Shown here in pieces: positions 1 to 7,472 of a stretch of DNA of 17,007 bases (position 1 is its first letter; each line of letters opens with the position of its first letter). The position numbers and the translations under genes are program-made. This stretch comes from BS150m-G50 sp964501185 [NCBI: uncultured Bacteroidia bacterium] (GTDB lineage: Bacteria > CAIWAD01 > BS150m-G50), in contig CAZCRT010000005.1 in the NCBI GenBank assembly GCA_964501185.1, positions 1-17,007 of the forward strand, given 5' to 3'. The notes beneath the pieces were generated by a model. It had not been told where the DNA came from and searched no databases. It saw nothing but the letters and a program-made list of their open reading frames with translations.

Positions 1-40
1 ACAAGCGATTGGACATTTCAGTAAGTTCAAACGATTTCTC

Positions 41-80
41 ATTCGAATACTGTATTCTGTATTCGGAATTCTGTATTCTT
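41..80. repeat. Short AT-rich repeats in the lpdA leader
   Basis: The 102 bases before lpdA hold no visible gene. The core TGTATTC occurs three times (51-57, 58-64 and 72-78; the first two are directly adjacent). A perfect 13-base palindrome, GAATACTGTATTC, spans 45-57. It could be an operator, part of a promoter or only low-complexity spacer; nothing in the sequence decides between these. Confidence 0.5.
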
Positions 81-102
81 ATTGGAAAAAAGCGGAGTCA
101 TC

Positions 103-1488
103 ATGAATAAATACGATCTGATAGTTATCGGTGCGGGACCCGGTGGATATGTGGCCGCAATAAAAGCCGCTCAACTGGGATTGAATACAGTAGTTATCGA
201 ACGCGAGAATACCGGTGGCATATGCCTGAACTGGGGATGCATTCCAACGAAAGCGTTGCTGAAGAGCGCTGAACTCTACCGAAAGATGCAGAAAGCATCT
301 GACTGGGGGCTTGAAACGGAAGGAGTAGGTTTCAATCTGGAAGCTGTAGTCAATCGCAGCCGGAAGATATCTCAGAAGCTCACAAAGGGTATCGCTTTTC
401 TCCTGAAAAAAAACGGTGTAGAGCTGATTAAAGGAACCGCCTCCTTTACCGGGACGCATACGGTTAAGATACAGGGGACCGAACAACAGACAGAGCTGGA
501 AGCGGAGCATATTATCATTGCTACAGGCGCCAGACCGATGGACTTCCCCTTTGCCCGCTTCAACGGCAGTACAGTTATCAACTATCGTGACGCGCTGGTA
601 CCATCCCGTATACCGGAATCTATGGTCATAATCGGAGGTGGGCCAATAGGTCTGGAGTTTGCAACCTTTTACGCAACCTTCGGAACAGAGGTTACCCTCT
701 TTGAGATGCTGGATCGTATCGCGCCTGGAAACGATCCGGAAGCTGCCCGTCTGCTCTCAATGTCATTACGCAAACTTGGCGTCAAGGTGTATGCCGGAAC
801 ACCACTGAATCAGGTGGATGTATCTGAACAGTCTGTTACCTGCAGCTTTGAACACAGGGAGCAGCAACAGCAGGTGACCGCAGAACAACTTCTGATTGCG
901 GCCGGGTTCAAAGGCAATTTCGAGGAACTTAAGCTGGAGCTGGCCGGTATTGAAAGCGGCAAAAACGTTATTCCAGTAGATGATATGTTGCGCACAAATG
1001 TATCACACATTTACGCCATAGGTGATGTCAAGGGTGCTCCGGGACTTGCGCATACCGCCAGCGCGGAGGGAGTCAACGCTGTTCTTCATCTTACCGGCCG
1101 GGAAGGAGGCTTCAGGTGTGAACTGTTTCCTGCAGCGATATACACCTCTCCGGAATACTCATGGATCGGTATGACTGAGGAACAGGCGGTGCAGGAGGGG
1201 TACGAAGTAAAACTTGGCAAATTTCCCTTTGCGGCTTCAGGCCGTGCATTGACTTCCGGCGACATAACCGGTTTTGTCAAAACGATCCATGACAGTCAGA
1301 GTGGTCGTCTGCTGGGCACACATATTGTTGGTGAAAGCGCTTCCGAATTGATCCATGAATTCCTGGTCACAATGCAGGGGGATCCTGACTGCTCTGTGAT
1401 GCGTGCTTCGATTCATGGGCATCCGACACTGGCAGAGAGCTGTCATGAGGCTGTAGAAGCCGCTCTCGAGCAAGCTATTCATATCTGA
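103..1488 (+). CDS. lpdA: Dihydrolipoyl dehydrogenase (E3 of 2-oxoacid dehydrogenase complexes)
   Basis: This cytoplasmic FAD enzyme reoxidises dihydrolipoyl groups on the E2 (or GcvH) protein and passes the electrons to NAD+. The 461-residue product has the usual family length. Visible motifs are the N-terminal FAD-binding GAGPGG (residues 10-15), the redox-active disulfide in GGICLNWGCIPTK (Cys41 and Cys46), a second nucleotide-binding fold at GGGPIGLEF, the second FAD motif at IYAIGD, and the C-terminal catalytic pair in HPTLAE (about His440 and Glu445). I chose the ATG at 103 because CGGAG lies five bases before it and the protein then begins in the standard MNKYDLIVIGAG way; an in-frame TTG at 82 would add seven residues. 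lipA follows 38 bases downstream, so the two are probably co-transcribed, which fits since LpdA acts on lipoyl groups that LipA makes. No E1 or E2 gene is in the window, so the complex served is not known. Confidence 0.96.
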   Translation: MNKYDLIVIGAGPGGYVAAIKAAQLGLNTVVIERENTGGICLNWGCIPTKALLKSAELYRKMQKASDWGLETEGVGFNLEAVVNRSRKISQKLTKGIAFLLKKNGVELIKGTASFTGTHTVKIQGTEQQTELEAEHIIIATGARPMDFPFARFNGSTVINYRDALVPSRIPESMVIIGGGPIGLEFATFYATFGTEVTLFEMLDRIAPGNDPEAARLLSMSLRKLGVKVYAGTPLNQVDVSEQSVTCSFEHREQQQQVTAEQLLIAAGFKGNFEELKLELAGIESGKNVIPVDDMLRTNVSHIYAIGDVKGAPGLAHTASAEGVNAVLHLTGREGGFRCELFPAAIYTSPEYSWIGMTEEQAVQEGYEVKLGKFPFAASGRALTSGDITGFVKTIHDSQSGRLLGTHIVGESASELIHEFLVTMQGDPDCSVMRASIHGHPTLAESCHEAVEAALEQAIHI

Positions 1489-1526
1489 TTATGGAGTTAT
1501 CCAGACAGCTGAATTGAGGTATCTGG

Positions 1527-2363
1527 TTGGGTTCTACATATAAGCCAAAGGTGAAGATTCCATCCGGCAGCGAAGTGGCCCGACTGGGGCGCATTCTTCG
1601 TGAGCAGCAACTGCATACGGTATGTGAAGAAGCCCGTTGTCCCAACATGCATGAATGCTGGTCAAAGGGAACTGCAACTATCATGATTCTCGGTGACAGC
1701 TGTACCCGCAACTGTCATTTCTGCAACATATCAAATTCGCTTCCAACCACACCAGATCCTGATGAACCACAGCGTGTAGCTGCTACTGTGGCCAGTCTCA
1801 AACTCAGGCATGTAGTGATAACTTCTGTTACCCGTGATGATCTGCCTGATGGTGGTGCGAGCGCTTTTGCAGCTGTCCTGAAGGCGATAAAGGCTTCCTG
1901 TCCAGGTGTTACGACCGAAGTGCTGATTCCGGACTTTCAGGGGGAATCAGATTCTCTGAAACTTGTTCTGGATATGGAACCGGACGTTCTGAATCATAAT
2001 GTGGAAACTGTCCCTTCGCTTTACTCACAGGTGCGCCCACAGGCGATATACTCCCGTTCCCTGCAGCTGCTTGAACGGGCAGCCGGGCGTGGTCATTTTA
2101 CGAAATCGGGGATGATGGCAGGCCTGGGGGAGACCGAAGCGGAAGTTAAGGGAGTTCTCGATGACCTGCATGCAGTCGGGTGTCGTTTCGTAACCATCGG
2201 GCAGTATCTGCAACCCGCACACAAAAACCTGCCGGTTGCCCGCTATGTTGAGCCGGCTGAATTTGAGCGCTATGCCGATTACGCCAGGAAAATTGGTTTC
2301 CAGCAGGTCCAATCCGGATCACTTGTACGCAGCTCCTATCAGGCGGGTGAGTTATTCCGTTAG
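1527..2363 (+). CDS. lipA: Lipoyl synthase (radical SAM)
   Basis: LipA inserts two sulfur atoms into octanoyl groups on lipoyl domains, sacrificing its auxiliary 4Fe-4S cluster. The 278-residue protein shows both cysteine sets: the auxiliary-cluster set Cys33, Cys38 and Cys44 in CEEARCPNMHEC, and the radical-SAM set Cys59, Cys63 and Cys66 in CTRNCHFC. The C-terminal RSSY (about 268-271), which supplies the serine ligand typical of the family, is also present. The start is a TTG at 1527 with GAGGT six bases upstream. An in-frame TGA at 1515 rules out a longer protein, and the N-terminus is slightly short for the family but keeps the KIPSG segment. An eight-codon ATG frame (1491-1517) ends inside the SD of lipA. 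The gene follows lpdA closely and converges on the TPR gene with 20 bases between the stop codons. I see no clear terminator there. Confidence 0.96.
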   Translation: MGSTYKPKVKIPSGSEVARLGRILREQQLHTVCEEARCPNMHECWSKGTATIMILGDSCTRNCHFCNISNSLPTTPDPDEPQRVAATVASLKLRHVVITSVTRDDLPDGGASAFAAVLKAIKASCPGVTTEVLIPDFQGESDSLKLVLDMEPDVLNHNVETVPSLYSQVRPQAIYSRSLQLLERAAGRGHFTKSGMMAGLGETEAEVKGVLDDLHAVGCRFVTIGQYLQPAHKNLPVARYVEPAEFERYADYARKIGFQQVQSGSLVRSSYQAGELFR

Positions 2364-2383
2364 CACATTCCCGGTCCAGCCAG

Positions 2384-3313
2384 CTAAGGTGTTGAGTTCC
2401 CCTGCAGTTGTCTGAGCATGCTGGCAGCATCCCTGTTGTCAGGTTGTACCTGGAGAGCCTGTTCAAAATGGGTGACAGCCAGTTCCGGACGTCCCTGAGC
2501 GATTGAAGTAATACCCATATGTGTCAATGAAGATGAAAGATTAGGCCGATTGACCAGCTGCCTGATCAATAAGGTATCATAAGGTGCCATCATTGCCCGG
2601 GTTACGCCGGTTGCCAGCTGTTCTTCCAGTGCCCTCAGATGAAGACTGTCCTGCGGACGTTTATAGTGGGGAATACTGCGCATTAACATCGATCTGTATG
2701 TACTGCGTACATCCATCTGTGTATTTACTGCAGAACGGAAACAGCTATACGCTTCCTCCCAATCCTGATGATGTTCGTGTAGCATCCCGAGTCGAGTCAA
2801 TGTGTGCTCGGGATCAGGATCGTCGGCGAGCGTTTGCTGATAGTATGCTAAAGCGCCGAGTGTATCACCCTGAACTTTTGCAATTTCAGCCAGGTTGAAA
2901 TAGATGACGCTTTCCATGGGCGGGTCCATGGTAAGGCCTTCCTTCAGGATAGCGATCGCTTCATTATGCCTGCCGACACGTCCCAGCGCCACTCCCAGAT
3001 TGACCCTGGCATCGACATAATCAGGCTTGATCTCAAGAGCCCGGGAATAATGACTGATACCGAGGTTGTAATTTCCCTGACGTAGATGGTTATCAGCCAT
3101 ATTTTTATAGTCTTTGGCTTCCTGGTACTTGCCCTGAGCGGAAAGATTCTGCAGCCACTCCGGCTCAAGCATGGATATGCCACCGAAGCTCATCAGTGAA
3201 ATCCAGATAAAGATCAGGAAGCAGATAGCAACTACCTGTGGTGTTTTGCTTCTTTCACCGGCAGGCTGTACCTGCTTCTCATCAGCAGGTATTGTGGAGA
3301 ACAAAGAGAACAT
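2384..3313 (-). CDS. Membrane-anchored TPR-repeat protein
   Basis: The product is about 309 residues. A short cytoplasmic-type N-terminus (about 1-25) is followed by one hydrophobic segment (about 27-45, VVAICFLIFIWISLMSF) and then tetratricopeptide repeats. At least two are clear (the unit starting AKDYKNMADNHLRQGNY and the final one with ALQVQPDN), with three or more degenerate units between. TPRs are protein-binding scaffolds and the substrate cannot be read from the sequence. I chose the ATG at 3313 because AAGAAGG lies nine bases upstream; the ATG at 3322 directly abuts that SD and is unlikely. The gene overlaps the 3' end of the VanZ-Mth938 gene by 32 bases in another frame, which implies translational coupling and a shared function. 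The family member is not recognised. Confidence 0.85.
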   Translation of the reverse strand: MFSLFSTIPADEKQVQPAGERSKTPQVVAICFLIFIWISLMSFGGISMLEPEWLQNLSAQGKYQEAKDYKNMADNHLRQGNYNLGISHYSRALEIKPDYVDARVNLGVALGRVGRHNEAIAILKEGLTMDPPMESVIYFNLAEIAKVQGDTLGALAYYQQTLADDPDPEHTLTRLGMLHEHHQDWEEAYSCFRSAVNTQMDVRSTYRSMLMRSIPHYKRPQDSLHLRALEEQLATGVTRAMMAPYDTLLIRQLVNRPNLSSSLTHMGITSIAQGRPELAVTHFEQALQVQPDNRDAASMLRQLQGNSTP

Positions 3314-4505
3314 TCTTGCCATCCTTCTTAAGCTTGTTGAAAACCTTGCAAGCGTCCACGTTAGGTAGAATTAAAACCTGTGTTCCACGTCCGGTAAACG
3401 GGTTGAAAATGAACTGGTGTCGATCCGGTTTGGGAAAGCCCTTGCCACCCCTGTCCTGTGCACCGGTACCGATCAGTATGATATCAGATTCCATCAGTAA
3501 CATCGTCTGCCGGTCGCGAGTATTGAAAAAGTGCTTCTTGTCAACCAGGCGGAATCCCCCATCCGGGTAAATCATTATATCAAAAAACGGAATCGGTATT
3601 CCCCGGTAAACAGTCAGTCCATATTTGTTGTATGTGATCTGCTGATCGCTGGAAAAATAACGTACCCCTGCAGTCAGCAACGTTCCTGCAAGCAGCAGGT
3701 AGATTACAGGCCCGCTGATTCGAAACTGTGTAAGATGCAGCAACAGCCAGATTGGAATGAACGTGCTGAGCGTGAAAGCGACCGTCAGCCAGCCATACTG
3801 GACTTCCGTCAGGAGTGAACTGTATATAAGCAGCAGAAGGCCGAAAATCATCTCCAGAACAAGAATGGTGAAAGTGTTGTTCAGATATCCCTTGAAATGG
3901 CGGTGACGGAGTTTCCAGGAACGTAATATCTGCGGCCCTTCGTTAGTAATGAACACCACACTTATCATCCCTATCAGAACACCCCAGGCATCCTTGGCGA
4001 TATCACTGATATCGAAAACACGGTTGCTCATTTTCAACTGGAAAAACTCATCAAAGGAAGACACCGCCAGAGCTATGAAAAAAGCATAGAGGACAATTCT
4101 GGCAACCGGAGTTCCATGCAGGATACGATAACGGTACATTAACCAGGCAAAACCGGAGTAGGCGAAATAATGCCAGTTCTGTTGCAGGTCGTAGAAATTA
4201 TGGTGAAAATAGAAATCGGTCAATTGCTGCGCCAGGGCAATCATCAATAGAGCGAAAACCAGTACTGCCAGGCGAAAAAGGTTGAGTTGCCTGCGGACAA
4301 GTGCCAGGATGACAATTATAACAAGCAGCATTGTCCATGGCAGAGCCGTTAACTCCATTGAACCAAGATTGATTTTTATCTCCGAGACCATCCCCACCGC
4401 TTCCTGCAGAAAGTTCTGCAGCATGATAAACGGTGTGGCAACCAGAAGCGCGCTGTAGAGGATGAGGTGGAGTAGTGGGGATAAGAGTCTGTCCTGTATT
4501 TTCAT
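3282..4505 (-). CDS. VanZ-like membrane protein fused to an Mth938-like domain
   Basis: The 407-residue product has about eight or nine hydrophobic segments over its first 280 residues. In the middle lies a VanZ-like signature, DEFFQLKMSNRVFDISDIAK followed by DAWGVLIG (conserved acidic, Q, R, D and G positions). The last ~120 residues are soluble and resemble the Mth938-like (DUF498/NDUFAF3-type) fold: a beta-rich start (YNKYGLTVYRG), the diagnostic ILIGTGAQ, and the ending NVDACKVFNKLKKDGKNVLF. VanZ is a loosely defined family linked to glycopeptide resistance in enterococci; Mth938-like proteins are of poorly known function, and the mitochondrial NDUFAF3 helps assemble complex I. I chose the ATG at 4505, with AGGGTG upstream; a TTG at 4544 would add 13 residues. 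It is the first gene of a two-gene unit with the overlapping TPR gene. The domain calls are from motif recognition. The fusion itself is one uninterrupted frame. Confidence 0.75.
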   Translation of the reverse strand: MKIQDRLLSPLLHLILYSALLVATPFIMLQNFLQEAVGMVSEIKINLGSMELTALPWTMLLVIIVILALVRRQLNLFRLAVLVFALLMIALAQQLTDFYFHHNFYDLQQNWHYFAYSGFAWLMYRYRILHGTPVARIVLYAFFIALAVSSFDEFFQLKMSNRVFDISDIAKDAWGVLIGMISVVFITNEGPQILRSWKLRHRHFKGYLNNTFTILVLEMIFGLLLLIYSSLLTEVQYGWLTVAFTLSTFIPIWLLLHLTQFRISGPVIYLLLAGTLLTAGVRYFSSDQQITYNKYGLTVYRGIPIPFFDIMIYPDGGFRLVDKKHFFNTRDRQTMLLMESDIILIGTGAQDRGGKGFPKPDRHQFIFNPFTGRGTQVLILPNVDACKVFNKLKKDGKNVLFVLHNTC

Positions 4506-4674
4506 GAGACACCCTGGATTAATAATACTTGCCCAAAATGGCAATATATTTGAATCACTTTCTAATCTGAGCTTGTATATGGAAAGGGATAAGGATTGTG
4601 CAATATGCCACTAAGTTACAAAACAGCAAAATGAAATCGGCACAAACTTGCCATAAGGCGATGCCAGCACTATA

Positions 4675-4700
4675 TTCACTCAGCTACAGGAAGCTGTGAA
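4675..4700 (+). promoter_or_regulatory. Hairpin in the divergent region before the DnaJ-like gene
   Basis: The 228-base gap (4506-4733) separates divergent genes, so it must hold promoters for both. Near its right end TTCA(4675-4678) and TGAA(4697-4700), and CAGCT(4681-4685) and AGCTG(4692-4696), pair around an ACAGGA loop with a two-base bulge. It does not match the CIRCE heat-shock operator. The rest of the gap shows nothing definite. Confidence 0.35.
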
Positions 4701-4733
4701 CACAATTTCTCCCTGATAATTCCAGGAGTTGAC

Positions 4734-5639
4734 TTGCAACACCCCTTCAAGAATTACTATGAGATCCTGGAATTGTCTCCCTCAGTGAGTGCCACAGAAA
4801 TCAAGAGCACCTACAGGCGCCTGGCAAAACAGCATCATCCTGATGTCGGGGGGGAAGCAGCCCGGTTTAGGGCGATTACCGAAGCATATGAAGTACTGAT
4901 TGACCCTGATAACCGTGAGCGTTATGACCGGATGTTCCGGCGTTATCATGGTGAACAGGCAACTGATATCCGCGATGAGACTATCGAACGATTCTGGGAA
5001 GCGGTTCAGAGACAGCGTGCTACCTGGCAGGCTGCCCGGGCACAATCTGCGACTGATAACAACAGTGATGCCACAGGTAGCTCCTCGAGGGAAGCAAAAG
5101 GGACCGCTGACAGATCTGTTCAGGGTGACGACGTGATTCAGGAGCTGAAACTGCCTTTCAGGCTGGCTGTACGGGGTGGTGCGGTTCGAGTAGAAGTAAA
5201 ACATCTTAAGAAACAGCTGGAGGTTAAAGTACCGGCTGGCATTCAATCGGGCAGCAAGCTCGTATTGAAAGGGAAAGGGCTGCCGGGGCAGCGTGGAGCA
5301 TCCTCTGGTAATCTGATTCTGGATATTAAAATCGGATCTGATCCTGGTTTTCGACGGGAAGGAAAGGATCTGTTGACGACAGTAACCGTTAATCTGCCAC
5401 AGTTGATGCTGGGTTCGAAATTGCAGGTGCAGCTGTTTAACGGGGACAGAGCCGAATTGGAACTGCCACCCGGTACACAACCGGGAGGGAGATTGCGGCT
5501 CGAGGGAATGGGTATTCCCTATAAAGACGGTGCCGGGGACCTGGTAGTGGAAATCAAACTGTTGCTGCCCCCCATGTTAACACCACGACAGCGAAAGATT
5601 ATCGAGAACTTTTCCCGGGAAACGGGATTATCGTATTGA
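4734..5639 (+). CDS. DnaJ/CbpA-type Hsp40 co-chaperone without zinc finger
   Basis: This cytoplasmic co-chaperone should stimulate an Hsp70 (DnaK) ATPase and deliver substrates. The 301-residue product starts with a J domain (about 7-70) carrying the essential His35-Pro36-Asp37 in KQHHPDV. A polar, low-complexity linker follows (about 85-130, rich in S, T, D, N and Q), then the two C-terminal beta-sandwich substrate-binding domains (from VIQELKLPFRLAVRGG to the end), with the typical VPAGIQSGSKLVLKGKG and LPPGTQPGGRLRLEGMG motifs. There is no CxxCxGxG zinc-finger region and no glycine/phenylalanine stretch, so it is class B/CbpA-like, not canonical DnaJ. The start is a TTG at 4734 with AGGAG five bases before it. 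It stands alone, downstream of a hairpin-containing leader. Confidence 0.92.
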   Translation: MQHPFKNYYEILELSPSVSATEIKSTYRRLAKQHHPDVGGEAARFRAITEAYEVLIDPDNRERYDRMFRRYHGEQATDIRDETIERFWEAVQRQRATWQAARAQSATDNNSDATGSSSREAKGTADRSVQGDDVIQELKLPFRLAVRGGAVRVEVKHLKKQLEVKVPAGIQSGSKLVLKGKGLPGQRGASSGNLILDIKIGSDPGFRREGKDLLTTVTVNLPQLMLGSKLQVQLFNGDRAELELPPGTQPGGRLRLEGMGIPYKDGAGDLVVEIKLLLPPMLTPRQRKIIENFSRETGLSY

Positions 5640-5708
5640 TAATGCTATCCCGGGCAGCTCTATATGTGTTAATCTGCTTCTGGTGGTTATTGAGAGGACT
5701 TAATGAAA

Positions 5709-5953
5709 GTCTGAAGCGCTGTATGCTACTGACTCAGTTACAGGGGATTACGCTGAAGCGCAATAACTGCTGACCAGGTTACAATATTCACTTATGCGAA
5801 GGCATGCGAGTCTGAAGCGCTGTATGCTACTGACTCAGTTACAGGGGATTACGCTGAAGCGCAATAACTGCTGACCAGGTTACAATATTCACTTATGCGA
5901 AGGCATGCGAGTCTGAAGCGCTGTATGCTACTGACTCAGTTACAGGGGATTAC
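5709..5953 (+). repeat. 101-bp exact tandem repeat, 2.4 copies, in the response-regulator leader
   Basis: The units start at 5709, 5810 and 5911. Units 1 and 2 are identical over all 101 bases and unit 3 matches for its first 43 bases, stopping two bases before the start codon of the next gene. Every copy carries the palindrome ACTGACTCAGT (5728-5738, 5829-5839, 5930-5940) and the SD-like AGGGGA. Copies 1 and 2 also carry TACAAT (5780-5785, 5881-5886), a possible -10 element. Inside one unit the stretch beginning CTGAAGCGC occurs twice, 42 bases apart, followed by related sequence (CTGACTCAGTTACA versus CTGACCAGGTTACA), so the unit is itself a degenerate dimer. The whole 316-base gap (5640-5955) holds no gene. 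Confidence 0.95.
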
Positions 5954-5975
5954 TCATGCGAGTGTTGATAGTTGA
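5925..5975 (+). other. Possible upstream ORF overlapping the response-regulator start
   Basis: In the last, partial repeat an ATG at 5925 opens a 16-codon frame (MLLTQLQGITHASVDS) that ends at the TGA 5973-5975, after the ATG of the regulator at 5956 and in another frame. In the two full repeats the same ATG reads MLLTQLQGITLKRNNC and stops inside the repeat. No SD precedes it, so translation is uncertain. Confidence 0.2.
5944..5949 (+). promoter_or_regulatory. Ribosome binding site of the response regulator, inside repeat copy 3
   Basis: AGGGGA lies six bases before the ATG at 5956. It is part of the 101-bp unit, so two further copies of this SD (5742-5747 and 5843-5848) sit upstream without a long reading frame behind them. 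Confidence 0.7.
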
Positions 5976-7407
5976 CGATGAAGCCGATATCAGGGAGATA
6001 ATCAGCGAACTGCTGGAGCAGGAGAACTATCAGACTGCCACAGCGGCGAGTGGGGCTGAAGCTCTCCAGCTGCTGGAGCGTAACGATTTCGATGCAGTCA
6101 TCTCCGATGTACGGATGCCTGGCATGGACGGGCTGGAACTGCTGCGTGAGATCCGATCACTGTATCCACAGATTAAGGTGTTGCTGTTTACAGGCTATGC
6201 TTCAGTTGATAACGTTGTGGAGGCGATGAAGATCGGTGCTTACGGATACCTGACCAAACCGATCGACCGCGACGAACTGTTCAAGGAGCTGGCTCTGATC
6301 CGTGAACAGACCGAGATCCTTAAGGGTGGCCACCAGATGCAGTCTGAGATGTTTCAACGCTATGCTCAGGGTGAATACAAGGTGCGAAGCAAGAGCATGC
6401 AGAATCTCTATGAGTTGACCATCACCCGTATCGCACGCAGCGATTCCACCGTATTGATCGAAGGGGAAAGCGGTACCGGTAAGGAGCTGATGGCCGGTAT
6501 GATTCACCATTTCAGCAATCGCAGTGAAAGGGAGCTGATCAGGGTTAATTGCGCCGCCCTGGCAGAAGGTCTGCTGGAATCGGAGTTGTTCGGTCATGTT
6601 AAAGGGGCGTTTACCGGAGCGATTTCAGAGAGGAAGGGCCGTTTTGAACTGGCTGATGGTGGCACTCTGTTTCTCGATGAAGTAGGGGAGATGAGCCCCG
6701 CCCTGCAGGTCAAATTGCTGCGGGTGATGCAGGAGGGGGAGTTCGAAAGAGTTGGCAGCAGCAAAACGGTCAAAGTGGATGTGCGGCTGATCGCTGCAAC
6801 AAACCGTGATCTCAAGCAGGAAGTAAAGCAGGGTAACTTTCGTACAGATCTTTACTACCGTATGAATGTGATAAATATCCCGATTCCCCCTTTACGGGAA
6901 AGACGGGAGGATATTCCGCAGCTGGTAGTGCATTTTATCGATAAGTTCCGCAACAGGCTGGGTAAACCGAAGATGTACCTGCGACGTGCGGCCTACGAAG
7001 CGATCGTTCAGTACAGCTGGCCGGGAAATATCCGCGAACTGGAAAACTGCATCGAACGCGCCTGTGTAATGGCAGCGGGTGATACTATTGAAATATCCGA
7101 TCTGCCACCTGAAGTACAGCATTCTCCCGGTAACCAGGATAGCAGTGTGATGGATGCAGCCGGTAAGTCTTCCCGGGTTGAAACGGACGAAATCCGCGCT
7201 ACTGTAAACCAGGCACAGCCTGATGTTGCGCCGCTTTCCCTGACAGAGGCCCGTGAGCAGTTTGAGAAAGAGTTCCTGCAACGTAAACTGGCCGAGATGG
7301 ATGGCAATGTCAGCCATACGGCAGAGGATCTGAAGATTGCCCGCAAGAACCTGCAGCAGAAGATCAAAAAGTACCAGATCAATGTGCAGAAATTCAGGAA
7401 GGGGTAG
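5956..7407 (+). CDS. Sigma-54-dependent NtrC-family response regulator
   Basis: A phosphorylated regulator of this type binds upstream enhancer sites and uses ATP to open sigma-54 RNA polymerase promoters. The 483-residue protein has the full three-part layout. Receiver (about 1-120): acidic pair Asp7/Asp8, phosphoacceptor Asp51 in ISDVRMPGMDG, Thr79 and Lys101 (TKP). AAA+ domain (about 140-370): Walker A GESGTGKE (170-177), the sigma-54 contact loop GAFTGA (217-222), Walker B LFLDE (238-242), and the arginine-rich LRERREDIPQL. C-terminal Fis-type helix-turn-helix: about 440-478, NVSHTAEDLKIARKNLQQK. All key residues are present, so it should be active. No sensor kinase gene is adjacent, and its target genes cannot be read here. 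I found no clear -24/-12 promoter in the window. The leader is the 101-bp tandem repeat, whose palindromes could be its own binding sites (inference). Confidence 0.95.
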   Translation: MRVLIVDDEADIREIISELLEQENYQTATAASGAEALQLLERNDFDAVISDVRMPGMDGLELLREIRSLYPQIKVLLFTGYASVDNVVEAMKIGAYGYLTKPIDRDELFKELALIREQTEILKGGHQMQSEMFQRYAQGEYKVRSKSMQNLYELTITRIARSDSTVLIEGESGTGKELMAGMIHHFSNRSERELIRVNCAALAEGLLESELFGHVKGAFTGAISERKGRFELADGGTLFLDEVGEMSPALQVKLLRVMQEGEFERVGSSKTVKVDVRLIAATNRDLKQEVKQGNFRTDLYYRMNVINIPIPPLRERREDIPQLVVHFIDKFRNRLGKPKMYLRRAAYEAIVQYSWPGNIRELENCIERACVMAAGDTIEISDLPPEVQHSPGNQDSSVMDAAGKSSRVETDEIRATVNQAQPDVAPLSLTEAREQFEKEFLQRKLAEMDGNVSHTAEDLKIARKNLQQKIKKYQINVQKFRKG

Positions 7408-7430
7408 CGGGGCACCCCCTTGTATTTTAA
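7401..7430 (+). terminator. Weak possible terminator after the response regulator
   Basis: GGGGT (7401-7405, overlapping the stop codon) can pair with ACCCC (7414-7418) across an eight-base loop, followed by the T-rich CTTGTATTTT. The stem is short, so this is only a candidate. Confidence 0.3.
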
Positions 7431-7472
7431 CTGTTCAATAATTAAAATATATCATACTATTCCCGTTCCCGC

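Noticed and set aside
2360-2387. Bidirectional terminator between lipA and the TPR gene
   Set aside because: Only a five-base TTAGC/GCTAA pair spanning both stop codons, with an 18-base loop and no T tract; too weak to call.
4675-4700. CIRCE heat-shock operator before the DnaJ-like gene
   Set aside because: The stems TTCA/CAGCT do not match TTAGCACTC-N9-GAGTGCTAA.
4782-5480. A 232-codon antisense frame inside the DnaJ-like gene
   Set aside because: It is fully covered by a gene with unmistakable J-domain and C-terminal motifs; its own translation shows no family features.
5709-5953. CRISPR array
   Set aside because: The units are 101 bases long, directly abutting and identical, with no variable spacers and no cas genes nearby.
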